DNA of 9,014 bases from Candidatus Cloacimonadota bacterium (GTDB taxonomy: Bacteria > Cloacimonadota > Cloacimonadia > Cloacimonadales > Cloacimonadaceae), in the NCBI GenBank assembly GCA_028683635.1, contig JAQUHL010000053.1:1-9014 (forward strand), written 5' to 3'. Positions 1-4,833 of this stretch are shown in pieces (position 1 is the first letter of the stretch; each line of letters begins with the position of its first letter). Made by a program: the position numbers and the translations under genes. The notes beneath the pieces are model-generated. The model saw only the letters and a program-made list of their open reading frames with translations. It made no database searches and had not been told where the DNA came from.

Positions 1-627
1 GACGTTTGCCGTCACCGAGATTGTCCCTTTGGCACCCAAAGCCATTAGTGGCATGTTCAAAGCATCTTCCCCACTCATCACCACGAAGCTTTCAGGGGCA
101 TCACGAATTATTTCGGTGGCCTGCACCAGGTTGCCACTGGCTTCTTTAACACCCACTATTACCGGATGCTCATTGGCGAGCTTTACTACCGTAGCGGCAC
201 TGATATTGATCCCCGTCCTACCCGGAACGTTGTAGATCACGATCGGAATATCCACTGCCCTGGCAATGGCAGAATAGTATTCATACATACCGTTTTGGGT
301 TGGTTTGATATAGTAAGGAGTGATCACCAGGGCATAATCTGCACCCAGAGCTTTGGCTTTTTTGGTTTGAGCCAGAGTCTGGTTCAAGTTGTTTGTACCC
401 GTTCCGATCATAACAGGAAGCTTTTTATCAATTTTTGAAATGCAAAAGCGCAACAAAGTGTCCTTTTCATCAGACGCCAGTCCAGCAGTCTCGGCTGTGG
501 TACCCAAAAGCAGGATACCATGAGTCCCATTCTCCAAATGGAAGTTGATCAGCTTTTCCAGCGCCAGATAATCTACTTCGCATCCCTTGAAAGGAGTGAC
601 CAAAGCAACGTATGAACCTTGTAACAT
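1..627 (-). CDS. dapA: 4-hydroxy-tetrahydrodipicolinate synthase, N-terminal 209 residues (gene cut by window start)
   Basis: This cytoplasmic enzyme condenses pyruvate with aspartate semialdehyde, the first committed step of diaminopimelate and lysine synthesis. My translation starts MLQGSYVALVTPF, the usual opening of the family's TIM barrel. The substrate motif GTTAET is at about residues 42-47, the tyrosine pair TPYY at 103-106, YNVPGRT at 132-138 (tyrosine and arginine of the active site), and the Schiff-base lysine in GVKEASG at about 161, the position known from the E. coli enzyme. SGEDA follows near 190. About 85 residues of the C-terminus lie outside the window. The ATG at 627 is supported by GGAGG (plus-strand CCTCC at 633-637) five bases upstream. 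The canonical GTTGE is GTTAE here, a mild departure, so a DapA-family aldolase or lyase (NanA-like) with another substrate is not excluded, although the Arg and Tyr set favours DapA. Confidence 0.92.
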   Translation of the reverse strand, partial: MLQGSYVALVTPFKGCEVDYLALEKLINFHLENGTHGILLLGTTAETAGLASDEKDTLLRFCISKIDKKLPVMIGTGTNNLNQTLAQTKKAKALGADYALVITPYYIKPTQNGMYEYYSAIARAVDIPIVIYNVPGRTGINISAATVVKLANEHPVIVGVKEASGNLVQATEIIRDAPESFVVMSGEDALNMPLMALGAKGTISVTANV

Positions 628-645
628 CTTAACCTCCAGCGGTTT

Positions 646-673
646 ATTATCAGTATCGGCAGAACACTTGCAA
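646..673 (-). promoter_or_regulatory. possible sigma70-type promoter for dapA
   Basis: On the minus strand TTGCAA (673-668) is followed after 16 bases by GATAAT (651-646), five of six matches to TATAAT. The start of transcription would lie only a few bases before the Shine-Dalgarno sequence, giving an unusually short leader, so this is a tentative call. A second TTGACG at about 725-730 has no good -10 partner. Confidence 0.3.
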
Positions 674-856
674 ACAGCATACTATTCTTCCTTGGTAGGG
701 GGCATTTTTTGAGAAAGCCAAATCACGTCAACATAAAAGATTGAGGGGTTTTTCCCCTTCTTCCCATCATTCTCAATTCCCGAAATCATCAAGAGACCCA
801 TTCCGAAGTCCAATCTATGAAATCTGTGAGAGATTCTCTGTGAATTCTTTTGAAAG

Positions 857-968
857 CTTCCTGTTCCAAGGCGTTAATCACTTCTTAATCTACCCTTAAT
901 CAAGCGTTAATAATTAACGCTTGATTAAGGGTAGATTAAGAAGTGATTAACGCCTTCAAAGTAGGAAG
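857..968. repeat. long palindrome with 44-base perfect arms made of 11-base-phased TTAATC boxes
   Basis: Bases 868-911 are the exact reverse complement of 913-956, with the single base 912 at the centre. Beyond that, after a short mismatched loop, CTTCCT (857-862) pairs with AGGAAG (963-968). Within the left arm TTAATC starts at 874, 885 and 896 and TTAAT at 907, each 11 bases apart. The right arm mirrors this with GATTAA at 923, 934 and 945. One helical turn per box would put every box on the same DNA face, which fits an array bound by a protein. In RNA from either strand it would form a stem of about 44 bp. It lies about 240 bases upstream of dapA. I do not recognise the element. Confidence 0.9.
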
Positions 969-1110
969 GAATGACAGGGTGACCCGGGAAAGCCCCTCAT
1001 GGGCGACAGATAATAGGCAGGGTGCGAGCGAAGCCTGAGCCCCTGTAAACGGAAGTAGAAAAAAGAATTGGCCCTTTGTGGTGACGAGGACGTCTCCACC
1101 CCTATTTGGG

Positions 1111-1131
1111 CTGTCGAGCTCCGGTCGACAG
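1111..1131. repeat. 7-bp stem-loop palindrome
   Basis: CTGTCGA (1111-1117) and TCGACAG (1125-1131) form a perfect 7-bp stem around a 7-base GC-rich loop. GGTGACG occurs on both sides (1080-1086 and 1133-1139). No run of T follows on either strand, so it is not an intrinsic terminator. It probably belongs to a repeat family that fills this gap. Confidence 0.55.
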
Positions 1132-1156
1132 AGGTGACGGAGTTGCCTGTTCAAAA

Positions 1157-1260
1157 AGCTCTACTCCTTTTAGGGTGGTGGGAGGGTATAGATTTACAAA
1201 AATATGCCTCACAACCAGCATATTTGGAAGTCTGTATTTCGATAAATCGGGATGTGCAAA
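1157..1260. repeat. dispersed intergenic repeat, copy 1
   Basis: This 104-base stretch aligns along its full length, in the same orientation, with 2246-2348. There are four substitutions and one single-base insertion, and the last 51 bases are identical. It contains an internal stem-loop, AAATATGC (1200-1207) with GCATATTT (1218-1225) around a 10-base loop. The two copies diverge abruptly on both sides, which defines the unit. The copy lies about 200 bases beyond the stop of the outer-membrane protein gene. Confidence 0.88.
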
Positions 1261-1287
1261 GGTCTTGACAGAGTAATAGGCTTGGGG

Positions 1288-1317
1288 AGACAGATGCTGT
1301 CTATGTCCCAGCGGGAC
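1288..1317. repeat. two adjacent perfect hairpins
   Basis: AGACAG-atg-CTGTCT (1288-1302) is followed two bases later by GTCCC-agc-GGGAC (1305-1317), each with a three-base loop. On the plus strand a TTTTTT run begins five bases after the second stem, as in an intrinsic terminator, but no plus-strand gene precedes it. A repeat-family role is more likely than termination. The GTCCC-agc-GGGAC core resembles short intergenic repeats I remember from several environmental genomes; I could not verify that here. Confidence 0.55.
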
Positions 1318-1466
1318 GTGATTTTTTGATAACCTGGATGGTTTTCTGCAATGTGCCGGGTTCCTTGGGGACCTCATGTTGGATCACCGCAAGAAACTGA
1401 TGTTATGGAGATGGAACCGGGGTGTTCCTATCTTGTTCCTGGCATTATATCAAACGCGCCCTCTGC

Positions 1467-2132
1467 TTAAAACTCGAAGGTCGCCTTCAGGATGGGGATG
1501 AAATAGATGTAATCCATATCTTTGCCCAGGGGTCTTACACCGCCAAGCTCCCAACTGATGCTATCTCCGATGAAGCGGAAACCAAAGGTGAGCATCCCAT
1601 CTGCGTTATCTTCCATCTCCTCCAGGGTTGTACCTACTTCCATCATAAAAGCCACTTTTTTGGAGAGATTTTTCCTGGCAGACAAGGTAAACGCCGGGGA
1701 TTCAAAATCTTCCCTGCCATCCTTCGCAAAGCCGACTCCCAAACTGATGCAGGCTGTGGGAGCTCCCACACTGAGCATGTTTCCCAAGGCCAGAATTTCA
1801 GAATCGGGATTTACAAAGGCAAAGACGGCTGAGTTGAACTGACCTTTGGAGAGATAGCGTTGCTTGAATCCAAAGGATAAGGTGCGGGAAAACTCCTCAA
1901 AGAAAGGCACGATGGAGCCGATGCTTAAGTGTGTGGAATTCGTGGCAGCGTAGGTAAGCTGAATGAAAAATACTTGGTAATTGGTGAGCGAGAACTTCCC
2001 TTTGGGCATGGTATATGCAGTGGGCAGGAGAATGGTGGTCTGATCACCGGGATTCTCATAGACGGACTCCATCCCAGATAGAATCCCCCAAAAAATGATC
2101 AAACCAAGAATAGTAAGCGAATACTTTTTCAT
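1467..2132 (-). CDS. secreted, putative outer-membrane beta-barrel protein of unknown function
   Basis: The 221-residue product begins with a typical signal peptide: MKKYS, then a hydrophobic stretch to about residue 19 and a likely cleavage around 20-23. There is no lipobox cysteine. The rest alternates short hydrophobic strands with polar turns and ends ...ATFEF; a terminal phenylalanine is the classic outer-membrane assembly signal for barrels. The region at about 32-75 (LLPTAYTMPKGKF, then a YAATNSTHLSIG-like segment) recalls small hypothetical proteins of Bacteroidota-type bacteria with a pattern of PTA..L.KG followed by YG.T....; that likeness is from memory. Length would suit a barrel of about 8-10 strands. 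The ATG at 2132 has AGAGG (2139-2143) six bases upstream. The gene is separated from its neighbours by long gaps, so it is probably transcribed alone. The coding call is firm; function is unknown. Confidence 0.85.
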   Translation of the reverse strand: MKKYSLTILGLIIFWGILSGMESVYENPGDQTTILLPTAYTMPKGKFSLTNYQVFFIQLTYAATNSTHLSIGSIVPFFEEFSRTLSFGFKQRYLSKGQFNSAVFAFVNPDSEILALGNMLSVGAPTACISLGVGFAKDGREDFESPAFTLSARKNLSKKVAFMMEVGTTLEEMEDNADGMLTFGFRFIGDSISWELGGVRPLGKDMDYIYFIPILKATFEF

Positions 2133-2172
2133 AAAGAACCTCTTTCAACAAGCAGTTTTTTTTACTCAAGTT

Positions 2173-2202
2173 ACTAAAAAAATATTCAGAGCTTTATGTC
2201 AA
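2173..2202 (-). promoter_or_regulatory. possible promoter of the outer-membrane protein gene
   Basis: A perfect -35 hexamer TTGACA lies at 2202-2197 on the minus strand. The -10 is weak: with an 18-base spacer it would be TTTAGT (2178-2173), and a T-rich tract lies between them. The placement, 41 bases before the ATG and inside the only non-repeat part of the gap, is right for a promoter. Confidence 0.35.
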
Positions 2203-2245
2203 GGTTTTAATATCAAAGACCCTTGAATAATGGGATGCAGGGCGA

Positions 2246-2348
2246 AGCCCTACTCCTTTTGGGTGGTGGGCGGGAATAGATTTACAAAAATATGCCGCAC
2301 AACCAGCATATTTGGAAGTCTGTATTTCGATAAATCGGGATGTGCAAA
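2246..2348. repeat. dispersed intergenic repeat, copy 2, abutting the HD gene stop
   Basis: This is the second copy of the element at 1157-1260. It keeps the internal stem AAATATGC (2288-2295) / GCATATTT (2306-2313). It overlaps, at its low-coordinate end, a tight hairpin AGGGC-gaa-GCCCT (2239-2251) that copy 1 lacks. It ends only 10 bases from the stop codon of the HD-domain gene, so it would form the first part of that mRNA's 3' untranslated region. Confidence 0.88.
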
Positions 2349-2358
2349 CGACCCAGTC

Positions 2359-3165
2359 TCATAGATATTTGAGCATATCGCGATCGATCACACCGGCAAA
2401 AAGCTCAATGTATGGCTTAACGGGGCTGAAATTGATCTTGGGAAAAAACACTTCTTCGATCTGAAAAAAGCCCACTGAGGCATTCATCTCCACCGTGATC
2501 CGGATTGGCTTTTCAGCTCCTTTGGTAATTTTAACTTTTTGAATGGCACTGGCAGAAGTGCGGTGGATATCACCGACCTTGGGCTCTGCAGACAGGATGG
2601 ATGGGATTCTGGCCCTGCCTTTCTCCATGTCGCTACCGTCAGCGATCAGGACTATTCCTGCCTCCAGGGAATGGATTTTGCGGGTGGCCATGTGACCAAA
2701 TATTCCCTCAATTGCCAGGGAACGTATGGCTATCTTCAGGATATTATCCCCGGAAAGATAGATCTGATCAAGAAATTTATCTATGTAGGGTGTGGCAAGC
2801 TGGATACTGAGATATTCATGGTTGTCCCGGGCAATCGTCATCCCCAGATCGTGCAGGATGGAAGCCAGAAGCACAGCCACCAGCGCATCATCCGAGCTGC
2901 CAAGACCTTCCTTTTCGATGTTCATCTGGATTCCGGCATCGTCTAAAAGACGGAAGAGCTTGATGGCGTTGTACATAACCTTGCGCATGTGGACAGGACC
3001 ATGGTCGTTGTAACCCAAGCGCTTGATGGATACCACATTAGCATATTCCTGCATGGATTGGAGTTCTTCATCGGCAAAGATCAGCTCGGCAATTTGTAGA
3101 GGTTTACCGCTCAGATGCTTGAGTATGGTGCTCTCCAGGTTTTGTTGTTTAATAGATTTATTCAT
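2359..3165 (-). CDS. HD-domain metal-dependent phosphohydrolase
   Basis: This is a 268-residue soluble protein with the metal-binding pattern of the HD superfamily: YNDHGPVHM at 52-60 (His55, His59), the HD dyad in LHDLGM at 104-109 (His105, Asp106), DNHEYLS at 114-120, FGH at 156-158, and IADGSDMEKGRARIP at 174-188 (Asp176, Asp179). The last pattern, with YNDHGPVH, is typical of a family of stand-alone HD proteins common in archaea and anaerobic bacteria whose substrate is unknown to me. Residues 200-262 form a C-terminal part rich in beta strands. A nucleotide or phosphoester substrate is an inference from the superfamily. The gene follows the MutS-like gene by 64 bases and probably shares its transcript. 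Its Shine-Dalgarno AGGA (plus-strand TCCT, 3173-3176) lies seven bases before the ATG and within one arm of an inverted repeat. Confidence 0.88.
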   Translation of the reverse strand: MNKSIKQQNLESTILKHLSGKPLQIAELIFADEELQSMQEYANVVSIKRLGYNDHGPVHMRKVMYNAIKLFRLLDDAGIQMNIEKEGLGSSDDALVAVLLASILHDLGMTIARDNHEYLSIQLATPYIDKFLDQIYLSGDNILKIAIRSLAIEGIFGHMATRKIHSLEAGIVLIADGSDMEKGRARIPSILSAEPKVGDIHRTSASAIQKVKITKGAEKPIRITVEMNASVGFFQIEEVFFPKINFSPVKPYIELFAGVIDRDMLKYL

Positions 3166-3169
3166 TTTT

Positions 3170-3215
3170 TATTCCTGAAATTATTATTACTTACCAGACA
3201 AGTTAATCAGGAATA
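3170..3215 (-). promoter_or_regulatory. inverted repeat masking the HD gene's ribosome-binding site
   Basis: In the mRNA sense, TATTCCTGA (3215-3207) pairs perfectly with TCAGGAATA (3178-3170) across a 28-base loop. The second arm contains the Shine-Dalgarno AGGA. The stem would therefore hide the start of the HD gene unless opened. The first arm begins 14 bases past the stop codon of the MutS-like gene, close enough for a terminating ribosome to disturb it, which suggests translational coupling. This is inferred from sequence alone. Confidence 0.45.
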
Positions 3216-3229
3216 GCGCAAAATCAAGT

Positions 3230-4801
3230 TTATTTCAGATGCTCCAGAATTTCAGATCTCAAACCCAATGCTTTGGCAATTCGGATGGCACAGAGCGGAG
3301 GATTCTGTTTACCGCTCAATCGAAGCAGACGGTAGTCCATTGCCTGGCTGATCAGGGCGAGGCGTTCCTTCAGATCGGGATTTCGAGCAGCATCAATCTT
3401 TTCCAGCAAATCAAGATCCACACCCCGGGTGGCAAACTGGGCAGCACCTTTCAAAGAAGCTGGTGCCGTGAAATGCGTAGCGGCAAAACACAAATGGGCT
3501 GTGGTATTCAAATATTTCAGCACGGCCAGGGCAAGAGCTTCTCCCTCAGCCGGATTGGTACTTTTCCCAAATTCATCGAGGAGGATCAATCCTCTTCCTC
3601 TTTTCTTGAGAATTTGTTCCAAGTGAACGCATTCGAGACCGAAACTACTGAGGTTCTCGTCGCTTTGAGCCTGTTGATTGTACCACACAAAATCGAAGAT
3701 GGGCAGCCTGGCACTTTCGCAAGGCAAAGGGATCGCCAGCGCAGCCATGTTGCAGATCTGGCCAAGAGTTTTCAGTGCCGTGCTTTTACCTCCCATATTG
3801 GGTCCCGTGAGCAGATTGATCCTCTTATCGATCTCGAAGCTCAGGGATTGAAATTCACTTTCCGGTTTGTTTAAGAAGCTAAGGTTGCGGGCAGCTGTGA
3901 TGCTGATACTGCTCTTCTGATGCAAAACCGGAAGTGAGCAGTTGTATTGCAGGGCAAAGCAAGCTCTGGTATAGTCCCAATCAATTCTGGCCAGGGCTGC
4001 ACAGGCTTTTTGCAGTTTGGGAGCAATCTGATTGAGCTTTTTGCTCAATCTGCCCAGGATTCTGCTTTCCGCTGCAGCAATCTTGCTCTGGATATTGAAG
4101 ATTTGCGCCTTCATTTTGTCACTTTCTCTATCGTCTATGAGGATAAAGACGGCATTGGTGGCTCTGTCTTCACGCAGAGCGAAGAACCCGGAAGCCAGGA
4201 CTCTCTCATAGAGATCGTTCTGGAGTTTGGAGAGGGTGAATTCTGGCTTAAGGTTGTTCATCCCCAAAGCCCGGCTGGCACGCTCCAAAGCCTTATCCCT
4301 TGAGGTTCTCAGCTTTATGGCAAGATCCTTTTGCTCCTCCAGGGCATTGGCAAGTGCCACGTCATAGAGGGGGCTGAGATTGAAGAGGGGCAATCGCTGC
4401 CCTTCAGGATCGAGCAAGGCAAAATACTTCTCCAGGTCTACCAGTGAACTTCCATAAGCCAGTTTGTTATCCAGGCAAAACCAGCGGATCTTCTGGTAAT
4501 AGAAGAGAAATTGCTTCATTTCGAAGAGGTCGTGAAGCTGATAGACAAGCCCTCCTGCACTGGCAATCCGAAGCTCGGGAAGACTGTGCAGATATTCCTT
4601 CAGTTCCAGGCTTTTGGGCATTTCCCGCCTTAGAAAAGATAGCAGGGATTCCAGCCTGCGGTATTCCTCCCGGAGGAATGGCAATTTGTGGGAACCGGCG
4701 GCAAGATGTTTCTTTTTCAGTGCTCTGCCATAACTGCTGAGAGGTACCAGTTCGGATAAGACCTGGTTGATCCCCAGGCTTTCAAAGGTCTTGCTTTGCA
4801 T
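3230..4801 (-). CDS. MutS-family ATPase lacking mismatch-recognition and Smr domains
   Basis: The 523-residue protein carries a clear MutS-type ATPase at its C-terminal end: Walker A TGPNMGGKST at 332-341, LSSFGLE at 384-390, Walker B LILLDEFGKST at 405-415 followed by NPAEGEAL, and ATHF at 441-444. The N-terminal 320 residues are helical and resemble the lever/clamp part of MutS. It is far shorter than MutS (about 850) or MutS2 (about 780). I see neither the N-terminal Phe-x-Glu mismatch domain nor a C-terminal Smr nuclease. The DEF.K.TNP.EGEAL form is unlike the DE.GRGT of MutS1 and closer to MutS2 and to the MutS-related proteins of lysine 5,6-aminomutase clusters (KamB/KamC, reactivase candidates). 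Role in repair versus enzyme reactivation cannot be decided here; no aminomutase gene is in view. The start has a strong AAGGAG (4808-4813) six bases upstream. It follows comEC by 32 bases, probably in one operon. Confidence 0.88.
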   Translation of the reverse strand: MQSKTFESLGINQVLSELVPLSSYGRALKKKHLAAGSHKLPFLREEYRRLESLLSFLRREMPKSLELKEYLHSLPELRIASAGGLVYQLHDLFEMKQFLFYYQKIRWFCLDNKLAYGSSLVDLEKYFALLDPEGQRLPLFNLSPLYDVALANALEEQKDLAIKLRTSRDKALERASRALGMNNLKPEFTLSKLQNDLYERVLASGFFALREDRATNAVFILIDDRESDKMKAQIFNIQSKIAAAESRILGRLSKKLNQIAPKLQKACAALARIDWDYTRACFALQYNCSLPVLHQKSSISITAARNLSFLNKPESEFQSLSFEIDKRINLLTGPNMGGKSTALKTLGQICNMAALAIPLPCESARLPIFDFVWYNQQAQSDENLSSFGLECVHLEQILKKRGRGLILLDEFGKSTNPAEGEALALAVLKYLNTTAHLCFAATHFTAPASLKGAAQFATRGVDLDLLEKIDAARNPDLKERLALISQAMDYRLLRLSGKQNPPLCAIRIAKALGLRSEILEHLK

Positions 4802-4833
4802 TTCTTTCTCCTTGCGGGCCTGTTTAAGCTGCT

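Larger units (their letters stand above)
628..1466. other. gene-free 839-base intergenic mosaic of palindromes
   Basis: No convincing gene is present between the 3' end of the outer-membrane protein gene and dapA. Reading upward: a small hairpin AGGGG-ttttt-CCCCT (744-758); the long palindrome at 857-968; GCCC-ctcat-GGGC (992-1004); CAGGG...CCCTG (1018-1045); a 7-bp stem CTGTCGA/TCGACAG (1111-1131); the first copy of the dispersed repeat (1157-1260); two back-to-back hairpins (1288-1317); a stem with one G-T pair GGTTCC/GGGACC (1359-1373); and GGAAC-6-GTTCC (1413-1428). Open frames here lack Shine-Dalgarno sequences and recognisable domains and run through the repeats. The density of perfect short stems suggests accumulated repeat elements, not decayed coding sequence. 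Confidence 0.8.

Noticed and set aside
744..758. AGGGG-ttttt-CCCCT hairpin as a terminator
   Set aside because: The stem is only 5 bp and no clean T run follows on the minus strand, so it is kept only as a minor item within the intergenic description.
857..968. Long palindrome as a fold-back assembly artifact or as an intrinsic terminator
   Set aside because: The outermost arms are related but diverged, which a simple fold-back would not give, and there is no T run after the stem. The artifact option is weakened but not excluded without long reads.
936..1154. Minus-strand open frame of 72 codons overlapping the long palindrome
   Set aside because: It overlaps the palindrome and the 1111-1131 stem, has no ribosome-binding site and no recognisable domain.
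857..1260. CRISPR array or integron-type site
   Set aside because: The 11-base repetition has no spacers of 25-40 bases and no cas genes are near; no integrase or attC-like pairing with cassette genes is visible.
1102..1377. Minus-strand open frame of 91 codons through repeat copy 1
   Set aside because: It has no Shine-Dalgarno site and runs through hairpins and the dispersed repeat. Copy 2 keeps the same frame open for about 33 codons but then stops, with no start signal. Most likely repeat-derived and not translated.
1413..1428. GGAAC/GTTCC stem downstream of the outer-membrane protein gene as its terminator
   Set aside because: The stem is 5 bp with a 6-base loop and is not followed by a T run on the minus strand.
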